The notes beneath the pieces were generated by a model. The model did no database searches. It was given only the letters and a program-made list of their open reading frames with translations, and was not told where the DNA came from. Positions 16,940 to 24,183 of a DNA stretch of 64,000 bases are shown here, in pieces. The position numbers and the translations under genes were made by a program. Each line of letters opens with the position of its first letter. Position 1 is the first letter of the stretch. Origin of the DNA: DAITBA01 sp036824005 (lineage in GTDB: Bacteria; Pseudomonadota; Gammaproteobacteria; Burkholderiales; Rhodocyclaceae); the NCBI GenBank assembly GCA_036824005.1, contig DAITBA010000001.1, positions 310,001-374,000 on the forward strand. The letters run 5' to 3'.

Positions 16940-18243
16940 CGGTGCACTTCCACTTCGTCGCCCGGTGCCGCGCGCTCCAGCTCGATGCTGGCTGCAAGCA
17001 GCGTCAGGCGCGCCACCACGCCGTAGGCGTAGAAGCGGTTCGGTGGCGCATCTGGGGCGCAGCATGGATCTGGCAGCGAGCACGGCGCCTCGAACGCCAG
17101 CGGCTCGAAGTGCATGCCCGGGGCATTGAGGTTCTCGTCCCGGCCACGCTCCTTGTGCACGCGGTAAAAGCCGCCGACGACATAGCGGTCGATCATGTAC
17201 ACGACCGGCTCGGCAACCGCGTCGTCGATGGTCTCGAAGGTGTGCACGCCTTCCTGAATGATCACGTCCGTCACCGGCAGGCCTTCCTTGACCACCGCCA
17301 TCTTGGTGCGCTGCTTGCGATTCAGGCCACGCACATCCGACGGGTCGCGAACTGTCATGATCCCCATGCCATAGGTACCGGCGTCAGCCTTGACGATGAC
17401 GAAGGGCGTCTGTTCGACGCCGTACTCGGCATATCTGGCGCGGATGCGCCGCAGCAGCGAATCCACGTTCGCGGCCAGGCACTCTTCGCCCCGGCGTTCC
17501 TGGAAGTTGATCTCGCCACAGACGGCGAACTCCGGATTAATCAGCCACGGGTCAATGTCGAGCATCGCCGCGAAATTCTTCGCCACTTCTTCGTAGGCAG
17601 CGAAGTGGTTCGACTTGCGCCGCGTCGCCCAACCCGCATGCAGGGGCGGGATGACAACCTGCTCGTGAAGTTCGGTCAGGATTTCCGGTACGCCGCCGGA
17701 TAGGTCGTTGTTGAGTAGCACGGCGCAGGGATCGAAGTCGGCGAGGCCGAGACGGCGGCCCTCCGCGCCGAGCCGCCGCAGCGGCTCGAGCACGAGCTCT
17801 TGTCCGTTGGGCAACTCCACCGGCGTCGGCGTTGTGATCTCCGGCAGCAAACTGCCGATGCGCACCGTGAGCCCCGTGTGTCCCAGGATCGTGGCCAGCT
17901 GTACCACGTTCTGGAGATAAAAGAGGTTACGCGTGTGGCTCTCGGGAACCAGCAGCAGGTTTTTCGCCTCCGGACAGATCTTCTCGATCGCCGACATGGC
18001 TGCCTGAACACACAGCGGCATGAAGGCAGGATTGAGGTTGTTGAAACCGCCGGGAAACAGATTAGTGTCCACCGGCGCCAACTTGAAGCCGCTGTTGCGC
18101 AGATCGGTTGAGGCATAGAACGGCGGCGTGTGTTCCAGCCATTGGCTCCGCAACCACTGCTCGATCGCGGTGGTGTTGTCGAGAAAGCGCCGCTCCAGTT
18201 CGAGCAGCGGGCCGGTCAAAGCAGTGGTGAGATGCGGAACCAT
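16936..18243 (-). CDS. gshA: Glutamate-cysteine ligase, ferrooxidans-type GshA
   Basis: 435 residues from ATG at 18243 (MVPHLTTALTGPLLELERRF). It belongs to the ATP-grasp-like GshA family first defined in Acidithiobacillus ferrooxidans and common in Betaproteobacteria, not to the E. coli GshA family. Motifs include STDLRNSGFKLAPVDTNLFP, GGFNNLNP, FVIVKADAGTYGMGIMTV and NLNAPGMHFEPL. Coupled to gshB by ATGA overlap. Probable first gene of a leftward operon extending to ptsI. Confidence 0.93.
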   Translation of the reverse strand: MVPHLTTALTGPLLELERRFLDNTTAIEQWLRSQWLEHTPPFYASTDLRNSGFKLAPVDTNLFPGGFNNLNPAFMPLCVQAAMSAIEKICPEAKNLLLVPESHTRNLFYLQNVVQLATILGHTGLTVRIGSLLPEITTPTPVELPNGQELVLEPLRRLGAEGRRLGLADFDPCAVLLNNDLSGGVPEILTELHEQVVIPPLHAGWATRRKSNHFAAYEEVAKNFAAMLDIDPWLINPEFAVCGEINFQERRGEECLAANVDSLLRRIRARYAEYGVEQTPFVIVKADAGTYGMGIMTVRDPSDVRGLNRKQRTKMAVVKEGLPVTDVIIQEGVHTFETIDDAVAEPVVYMIDRYVVGGFYRVHKERGRDENLNAPGMHFEPLAFEAPCSLPDPCCAPDAPPNRFYAYGVVARLTLLAASIELERAAPGDEVEVHR

Positions 18244-18323
18244 GAAACGTCTTCCGGAACAACAGTGCGGATCGGCGCCGGCCACGACCGAATGCAGGCG
18301 TCTGCGCGGCGCACCGATCGTAT

Positions 18324-18350
18324 CTTACATTTTGTTACCAATTCTTACAG
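18324..18350 (+). promoter_or_regulatory. Three TTAC repeats, possible response-regulator site
   Basis: CTTACA (18324), GTTACC (18334) and CTTACA (18344) repeat with a 10-bp period, immediately upstream of a TAGGAT -10-like box at 18371-18376, so the last repeat covers the -35 position. Direct repeats at about one helical turn are typical of OmpR/PhoB-family binding. The CTTACAGCT at the right end also occurs upstream of the response-regulator gene at 28766. Drives the His-rich gene at 18424. Confidence 0.45.
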
Positions 18351-18423
18351 CTTTCCCTTGGCGACTTGCCTAGGATGGACACTGAAACGAACAGCAGTCC
18401 GGTAGCAAGGCAAGGAGGTCACT

Positions 18424-18747
18424 ATGAAAATGTTGAAGAAGATACTGTCAGGTTTGTTTATTGCGGGCGCGCTCATCGGTGCCAATGGCGCCTGGGCGAC
18501 GGGTTGGGACCATGGCGGTCACGGCCATCATCGCGGCTGGGGTCACGGTCACCACCATCATCACCACGGCTGGCGTCATGGCCGACACTACGAGCGGCAC
18601 ATCATCCATGAGCGCCGCTACATCTACGACGCGCCGCGGGTCTACTACCCTGCCCCGCCCGTGGTCTATGAGCCGGTACGCGTCTATCCGCGGCGCCCTG
18701 CCGTGGTCATCGGCGTCGATGTGCCGCCGATCGTGATTCCTTTCTGA
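18424..18747 (+). CDS. Secreted His-rich small protein
   Basis: 107 residues with a signal peptide (MKMLKKILSGLFIAGALIGA, cleavage near AWA). A His/Gly-rich stretch follows (residues about 30-60, including six consecutive His), then a Tyr/Pro/Val-rich tail ending VDVPPIVIPF. A strong AAGGAGGT ribosome site lies at 18413-18420. The His cluster suggests metal binding in the periplasm, or it may simply be a low-complexity envelope protein. Divergent from gshA and convergent with the methyltransferase gene. Confidence 0.8.
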   Translation: MKMLKKILSGLFIAGALIGANGAWATGWDHGGHGHHRGWGHGHHHHHHGWRHGRHYERHIIHERRYIYDAPRVYYPAPPVVYEPVRVYPRRPAVVIGVDVPPIVIPF

Positions 18748-18779
18748 ACGGCGAGGTCCTCCTCTCCCTCATCGTTCCC

Positions 18780-18802
18780 GCCGCGCGGATCGCCCGCGCG
18801 GC
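18780..18802. terminator. GC-rich hairpin between convergent genes
   Basis: GCCGCGCG and CGCGCGGC form an 8-bp stem with a 7-nt loop, located between the ends of the His-rich gene (+) and the methyltransferase gene (-). There is no good T-tract on either side, so this may be a weak or Rho-assisted terminator. Confidence 0.35.
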
Positions 18803-18808
18803 GTTCCG

Positions 18809-20029
18809 TCATGCAGCTTCGCGCCGCGGAAGGAATTTCCTGAACGATTCCGGCAGCGGCGCGTTTTCCAGGCTGCGCTGGGAGAACAGGAAGCGGCCGT
18901 CGCAGACAAAGCCCAGGTCTTCCCAATCCAGCGCGTTCAACGCACCGCACAGTTCGCGCACGTCCGCGTCCGCATCGTGGGGGAAAATCGCCAGCACCGC
19001 GCCGTCGTAGTGCAGACACGGGTGCACGAAGAATGGTGCGCGATTGCGTGTCTTGCCATTGACATATATGCGCGGCCGCTCCGACAGATAGTAGCCCCGT
19101 CCCCACTGCCACCAGTTCGATTCGTCGAAGCGACGGATGCGCCGCGCCAGCAAGCGTGCCTTGAATGGCTCCAGACGAGGATGCGGTTGGTTGTAGATCA
19201 TGCGCCGTAGCTCGCCGGTCTGCGCGGTACGGGAGCAGACAAACTCGAGGTTGCCGTGATCATCGCTGGTAAAGACTTCGTCGTCGCCGGACACCGCTCC
19301 AACCTTGACGAAGAACAGGTCGGAGAAACGTAACGGGTAGTGGCCGCGGGTAAACAGCAAATGTCCCGCACACTCAATGTACTCCCGCTCTTCCCACGCG
19401 AGTGTCGCCAGTGCCTGATCGAGCGGCTGGCCCGCGCCCACTTCAGCGTAATGGGTCGTGCGAGTGAAGTTGCCAAGCTCGAAGCGCCAGATGGCGCAGT
19501 TCGGCATCGCATCCTCAAATACCCTTGCGTCGCCCAGCTCAATGTAGTCGGTGATCGTGCCCTGCTCGTAAAGCCAGCGGTTGAGCCGAACGGCCGAAGT
19601 GCTCTTGAGAAAATCGCGGGGTGTGACGAAAATCAGCTCGCCGCCGGGCCCGAGATGGCGAATACACTTCGCAGTAAAAAACAAATAAAGATTAGAACGG
19701 CCGTCGAAGCCGTCCTGGCGCAGCAGAATCTTCGTTTCCGGCGCAATATCCTGGAAGCGTACATAGGGCGGGTTGCCGATGACGGTGTCGAACTTCTCGG
19801 CCTCCGGGTAGGCGAAAAAATCCATGTTCAGCGCGCCGGGGGGGCAGTGGGCCGAATCGAGTTCTATGCCGACCGCATGCCGCAGCCGGAGGAAAAAGGC
19901 GCCGTCGCCACAGGAGGGCTCCAACACCCGTCCGGCATTTCGCCGCAGAGCGAGCATGGCCTCGACAACCGGCGACGGCGTGAATACCTGACCACGGCAG
20001 GCGATGTCGCGCTGAGATGTCTCCGTCAT
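18809..20029 (-). CDS. N6-adenine DNA methyltransferase, orphan (putative)
   Basis: 406 residues. It starts QRDIACRGQVFTPSPVVEAM; the RGQVFTP pattern is the motif X region of gamma-class adenine methyltransferases. SAM-binding motif I is VLEPSCGDGAFFLRL and catalytic motif IV is DTVIGNPPYVRFQDI. LRFSDLFFVKVGAVSGDDEVF and RIYVNGKTRN lie in a C-terminal target-recognition region. No restriction endonuclease neighbours it, so it is an orphan or has a non-restriction role. Specificity cannot be read from sequence. Confidence 0.8.
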   Translation of the reverse strand: MTETSQRDIACRGQVFTPSPVVEAMLALRRNAGRVLEPSCGDGAFFLRLRHAVGIELDSAHCPPGALNMDFFAYPEAEKFDTVIGNPPYVRFQDIAPETKILLRQDGFDGRSNLYLFFTAKCIRHLGPGGELIFVTPRDFLKSTSAVRLNRWLYEQGTITDYIELGDARVFEDAMPNCAIWRFELGNFTRTTHYAEVGAGQPLDQALATLAWEEREYIECAGHLLFTRGHYPLRFSDLFFVKVGAVSGDDEVFTSDDHGNLEFVCSRTAQTGELRRMIYNQPHPRLEPFKARLLARRIRRFDESNWWQWGRGYYLSERPRIYVNGKTRNRAPFFVHPCLHYDGAVLAIFPHDADADVRELCGALNALDWEDLGFVCDGRFLFSQRSLENAPLPESFRKFLPRREAA

Positions 20030-20034
20030 GGTGT

Positions 20035-20649
20035 CTACGACCCGCCCCGGCGCGCCCGTTCTTCCTGCTGGCGGCGATGCTTTTCCGCTCGCTGGCGCGC
20101 CCGCTCCGCCTCCTTGCTCCGGCGTTCCGCCTTCTCCGCGTCGCGCCGCGCGCGCGCCTCGGCCTCCCGTGCCGCCCGGACCTTGCCCTCCTCGAGCCGC
20201 CGGGCCCGCTCGGCGTCGCGCTGCGCCGCTTCCTCCATGCGCAGGTCACGCGATGCGCGGTTGCGCGCCGCCTCCTGTTCTTCCTCCTGTTGTTTCACCG
20301 GCGCCTCTACTGCCTTGCGCGCCGCTTCCGCCGACTTGTCCCGCGCGCGGACATCGCGCTCGATCTCGCGTGCCTGCGCTTCGAGCTTGCGTGCGTCGAC
20401 CACCGAGGCGGTGTGTTGCTTCTTCGCGTCGTCGAGGCAAGAATTGACGAAGAATTTCGAGTAGCACTCCGCACTCTGCGTTCTCAACCGCGCTTCGGCC
20501 TCCTGCCGCAGGGCGCTTGCCTGTTCTTTCAGGCGCTTCGACGTTTCCGTGGTAGCCGGCTGTGCAAGCGTTGCATTCTGGGCGGCAACCGGGAACGTCG
20601 CCAAGGCGAGGGTGAATCCGACTGGAAGGAGTGGGCGGCGGATGTTCAT
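20035..20649 (-). CDS. Secreted Ala/Glu/Arg-rich coiled-coil protein
   Basis: 204 residues from ATG at 20649 (MNIRRPLLPVGFTLALATFP), with a signal peptide cleaved near VAAQ. Residues 30-80 contain two Cys (SAECYSKFFVNSCLDDAKK). Residues about 90-200 are continuous highly charged coiled coil. It resembles other betaproteobacterial periplasmic coiled-coil proteins, such as the one at 5400-6065, in layout but not obviously in sequence. It ends 5 bp before the methyltransferase start on the same strand. Function unknown. Confidence 0.7.
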   Translation of the reverse strand: MNIRRPLLPVGFTLALATFPVAAQNATLAQPATTETSKRLKEQASALRQEAEARLRTQSAECYSKFFVNSCLDDAKKQHTASVVDARKLEAQAREIERDVRARDKSAEAARKAVEAPVKQQEEEQEAARNRASRDLRMEEAAQRDAERARRLEEGKVRAAREAEARARRDAEKAERRSKEAERARQRAEKHRRQQEERARRGGS

Positions 20650-20768
20650 GGCAGCGCAAGTTGCGCGGCAAGGATACACGATGGACCGGCGATCAGGTGC
20701 GCGCCGCGGCGCCCGTCGTGCGCGCGGGGCTTAAAATACCGCCTCTTCCCGCAACCTCCGCCAACCGG

Positions 20769-22670
20769 ATGATCACGCTGCGCAATCTCACCCTCGCCCG
20801 CGCCGGCAGGAATCTGATCGAGGGCGTCGATCTGACCCTGCATGCCGGGCAGAAGATCGGTGTCGTCGGTGCCAACGGCTGCGGCAAGTCCAGCCTGTTT
20901 GCGCTGTTGCGCAACGAGTTGCACCAGGAAGCGGGCGACTTGGACATGCCGCCGGGATTGGTCATCGCTCATGTCGCCCAAGATACGCCAAGCCTGCCCG
21001 ATGCAGCCTTGGAGCACGTGCTCGACGGCGATGCGGAGCTGCGCAACATCGAGCGCGGGTTGGCTAGCGCGGACCGCGCCGCGGACGGTGAATCCCTGGC
21101 CCTGCTGCACGAACGCTACGCCCAGGCCGACGGCTACAGCGCGCGGGCGCGCGCGGCGGCACTACTGCATGGGCTGGGCTTCGCCGACAACGATCTGGCC
21201 AGGCCGGTGGCCGAGTTCTCCGGCGGCTGGCGCGTGCGCCTCAACCTCGCCCGGGCGCTGATGTGTCGCTCGGACCTGCTACTGTTGGACGAGCCCACCA
21301 ATCACCTCGACCTCGAGGCCGTGCTCTGGCTTGAGGGCTGGCTCAGGGACTACCGCGGCACACTGCTGCTCATCTCCCACGACCGCGAGTTCCTCGACAA
21401 CACTGTTTCCCATGTCTGCCACTTCGAGCGCCGGCGGCTCAAACTCTATGCCGGCACCTACAGCGACTTCGAGCGCCAACGGGCGGCGAGCCTTGCCCTG
21501 CAGCAAGCAATGTACGAACGTCAGCAGCGGGAGAGCGCACACCTGCACAGCTTCATCGAGCGCTTCCGCGCCAAGGCGACGAAGGCCCGCCAGGCACAGA
21601 GCCGCATCAAGGCCCTGGCACGCATGGAAGAACTGGCGCCCGCCCACGTCGACGCGCCTTTCACCTTCGTGTTCCGGCCACCCGAGGACAGCCCCGATCC
21701 GCTGCTGACGCTCAACGATGTCGCCTGCGGCTATGGCACTCAGCCGGTCCTTGCGAACGTGCGCTTGATCCTGCGCGCCGGCCAGCGGATCGGGTTGCTG
21801 GGTCCCAACGGTGCAGGCAAATCGACCCTGATCAAGCTGCTGGCAGGCGTGCAGGCACCGCTGGCAGGCACTCGGCGCGAGAGCAAGGGGCTGAACATCG
21901 GCTATTTCGCCCAGCACCAGCTGGAGCAACTGCGCGTCGACGAGAGCCCGTTGCAGCACCTCGTCCGCCTGTCCCCCCAGAGCCGCGAACAGGAACTGCG
22001 CGACTACCTGGGTGGATTCGATTTCGTCGGCGATATGGCAACCACGCCCGTGGAACCACTCTCGGGGGGCGAGAAGTCGCGGCTGGCGCTGGCCCTGCTC
22101 ATCTGGCAACGACCGAACCTGCTGCTGCTGGATGAGCCGACCAATCATCTGGACCTGGAGATGCGCCATGCGCTGACGCTGGCGCTGCAGGACTATGAAG
22201 GCGCGCTGGTGTTGGTGTCCCATGATCGCCATTTGCTGCGCACCACCACGGACGATCTGTTCCTCATCGCGGATGGCAGTCTGGCGCCCTTCGACGGCGA
22301 TCTGGACGACTACCGGGCATGGCTGTCCCGGCGCGGCGGCCAGGGCAGTGCCGCAGTGGTCGTCAACGACGGCAAGCTGGCGCGAAAGCGGCAGCGCGAA
22401 CAAGAGGCCGCACAACGCCAGTTGCTGCTCGCGCGGCGGCGCCCGCTGCAGAAGGAGCTGAAGTCGATCGAACATCGCTTGTCAGCCTGGCAGGCGGAAA
22501 GAGCGTCGCTCGACCAGCAGCTTGCCGATCCCGGGCACTACGGCGCCACCGATTCCGCTGCGCTGCAGACCCAGTTCAAACGCCAGGCGGAACTAATGCA
22601 ATGGATCGAAGCTGCCGAGGAGCGTTGGCTGCACATCCACGTCCAGTTGGAAAACCTTGGCGAAGCCTGA
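20769..22670 (+). CDS. ABC-F family ATPase, YheS-like
   Basis: 633 residues with two ABC domains and no transmembrane part. Walker A motifs are GANGCGKSSLF and GPNGAGKSTLI, signatures FSGGWRVRLNLARAL and LSGGEKSRLALALL, and Walker B motifs LLLLDEPTNHLDLE in both. The start MITLRNLTLARAGRNLIEGV and the C-terminal coiled coil place it with YheS of E. coli (637 residues). ABC-F proteins act on the ribosomal E site and resolve translation problems. ATG at 20769 is the family start; upstream in-frame sequence is not conserved. Confidence 0.93.
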   Translation: MITLRNLTLARAGRNLIEGVDLTLHAGQKIGVVGANGCGKSSLFALLRNELHQEAGDLDMPPGLVIAHVAQDTPSLPDAALEHVLDGDAELRNIERGLASADRAADGESLALLHERYAQADGYSARARAAALLHGLGFADNDLARPVAEFSGGWRVRLNLARALMCRSDLLLLDEPTNHLDLEAVLWLEGWLRDYRGTLLLISHDREFLDNTVSHVCHFERRRLKLYAGTYSDFERQRAASLALQQAMYERQQRESAHLHSFIERFRAKATKARQAQSRIKALARMEELAPAHVDAPFTFVFRPPEDSPDPLLTLNDVACGYGTQPVLANVRLILRAGQRIGLLGPNGAGKSTLIKLLAGVQAPLAGTRRESKGLNIGYFAQHQLEQLRVDESPLQHLVRLSPQSREQELRDYLGGFDFVGDMATTPVEPLSGGEKSRLALALLIWQRPNLLLLDEPTNHLDLEMRHALTLALQDYEGALVLVSHDRHLLRTTTDDLFLIADGSLAPFDGDLDDYRAWLSRRGGQGSAAVVVNDGKLARKRQREQEAAQRQLLLARRRPLQKELKSIEHRLSAWQAERASLDQQLADPGHYGATDSAALQTQFKRQAELMQWIEAAEERWLHIHVQLENLGEA

Positions 22671-22813
22671 CAGGCTGATGCAAAACTAATGCGGCACGCG
22701 TCCGCGGCGTTCTTGGTCGCCAAAATGCGCGGCGTACTTGCTCGTACTGTCACGCATTTTGGCTCGCTGAAGCCTTGCAGCCCGGCATCCTTGCCACGTT
22801 TTGCATCAGCCTG
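22671..22813. repeat. Nested inverted repeat (MITE-like or large hairpin)
   Basis: Outer arms CAGGCTGATGCAAAAC (22671-22686) and its perfect complement GTTTTGCATCAGCCTG (22798-22813) enclose inner arms GCCAAAATGCG (22719-22729) and CGCATTTTGGC (22753-22763), with a small GTAC...GTAC tip. The whole 143-bp segment can fold into one long stem. It begins immediately after the ABC-F stop codon. No coding capacity. Confidence 0.85.
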
Positions 22814-22935
22814 CTGCAACGTTGACGCCGACGCGGCCAGTGGCCCGGCCGTGCGCCATGCCACGTATCGTCCCCCGCGGGGTAGGTTACACTTGCCGCT
22901 TTCTCCGCCGCACCCCTTGCCCGACTCGAACAATC

Positions 22936-23796
22936 ATGCACGCCCAACGCTATTACACGCTCATTGCCTCCTGCCCGGACCGCGTCGGCATTGTCGCGCG
23001 CGTGGCCGGTTTCATCGCCCAGCATAACGGCTGGATTCTGGAAACCGCCCACCACGCCGACTCGGAGGCGGCGCGCTACTTCATGCGCATCGAAATCAAG
23101 GCCGATTCGCTGCCCTTCCATCTGGCGGAGTTCCGAACGCGGTTCCAACCGATCGCGGACGAGTTCCAGATGGACTGGCGCATCACTGATTCTGCGGTGA
23201 AGAAGCGCGTCGTCATCTTCGTGTCCAAGCAGGAGCATTGCCTGTACGACATCCTGGCGCGCTGGCAATGCAAGGAGCTGGACGTCGAGATCCCCTGTGT
23301 CATCTCGAACCACGAAACCTTCCGCGGTTTCGTCGAGTGGCACGGCATCCCCTATCACTGCGTACCCGTCAAACCCGACGCCAAAGCGCAGGCATTCGCC
23401 GAGATGCGGCGGATATTCGAAGAGGTGCGCGGCGATGTCATGGTTCTGTCGCGCTACATGCAGATCCTGCCGCCCGATCTGTGCGAGGCCTATCCCGGTC
23501 GCATCGTCAACATCCACCACAGCTTTCTGCCCTCCTTCGTCGGCGCCAAGCCCTATCACCAAGCCTATGCCCGCGGGGTGAAGCTGATCGGCGCCACGTG
23601 CCACTACGTCACCGCCGAGCTCGACGCCGGACCGATCATCGAGCAGGACACGGTCCGCATCGACCACGGTGATTCGGTCGAGGACTTGGTGCGCTACGGC
23701 AAGGACATCGAGAAAACGGTGCTCGCGCGTGGGCTGCGCTACCACGTTGAAGACCGCGTACTGCTCAACGGCAACCGGACAGTCGTGTTCCGTTGA
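22936..23796 (+). CDS. purU: Formyltetrahydrofolate deformylase
   Basis: 286 residues. It hydrolyses 10-formyl-THF to formate and THF, balancing one-carbon units and supplying formate for PurT. An N-terminal ACT domain (YTLIASCPDRVGIVARVAGF) is followed by the formyltransferase-fold domain. The catalytic Asn-His region is VNIHHSFLPSFVGAKPYHQA and the Asp lies in AELDAGPIIEQD. ATG at 22936 (MHAQRYYTLIASC) is the family start. Confidence 0.95.
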   Translation: MHAQRYYTLIASCPDRVGIVARVAGFIAQHNGWILETAHHADSEAARYFMRIEIKADSLPFHLAEFRTRFQPIADEFQMDWRITDSAVKKRVVIFVSKQEHCLYDILARWQCKELDVEIPCVISNHETFRGFVEWHGIPYHCVPVKPDAKAQAFAEMRRIFEEVRGDVMVLSRYMQILPPDLCEAYPGRIVNIHHSFLPSFVGAKPYHQAYARGVKLIGATCHYVTAELDAGPIIEQDTVRIDHGDSVEDLVRYGKDIEKTVLARGLRYHVEDRVLLNGNRTVVFR

Positions 23797-23854
23797 GGCA
23801 CAGCAATGCAAGCTGCGCGCCGTTGCAGGCCGGCAGCATCGTTTGGGGGAGCTT

Positions 23855-23998
23855 TCAGCGCTGAATCGTCTGGCGCGGGCGTAACGCGTAGGCAATCAAA
23901 GCCATTGACACGCCGGCAAGGGACAAACTCGCCGGCGCACCGCCGAATTGCAAGGCAACTGCTGCGATGAACAGCAGGATTCCAACTACGTTCCGCAT
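23855..23998 (-). CDS. 47-residue membrane protein
   Basis: Small gene MRNVVGILLFIAAVALQFGG ending RPRQTIQR, with two hydrophobic stretches separated by GGAPASLS, so probably a hairpin in the inner membrane. A strong AGGTGGAG ribosome site lies 5 nt before the ATG. An imperfect inverted repeat (24018-24044, CGTTTG...CAAACG) lies just upstream and could be an operator. No family recognised. Confidence 0.6.
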   Translation of the reverse strand: MRNVVGILLFIAAVALQFGGAPASLSLAGVSMALIAYALRPRQTIQR

Positions 23999-24124
23999 GT
24001 CTCCACCTCTTCTGGTTCGTTTGGAAGGACCGCTTCCGCAAACGAGAATGGTTGGAGTTAACGTCGTATCCTGCGCGGAAGTTGATCACAAACGACGCAA
24101 ATCCCTGACGCGGCACCAGGCCTA

Positions 24125-24160
24125 GAAACAAAAACCCCTCCGGGGTGTCCCGGAGGGGTT
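24125..24160 (-). terminator. Intrinsic terminator after actP
   Basis: A perfect 12-bp stem AACCCCTCCGGG / CCCGGAGGGGTT with a 4-nt loop, followed on the minus strand by TTTTTGTTTC. It lies 23 bp past the actP stop codon. Confidence 0.92.
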
Positions 24161-24183
24161 CCAGTCGGTACAGCCGTCGGTCG

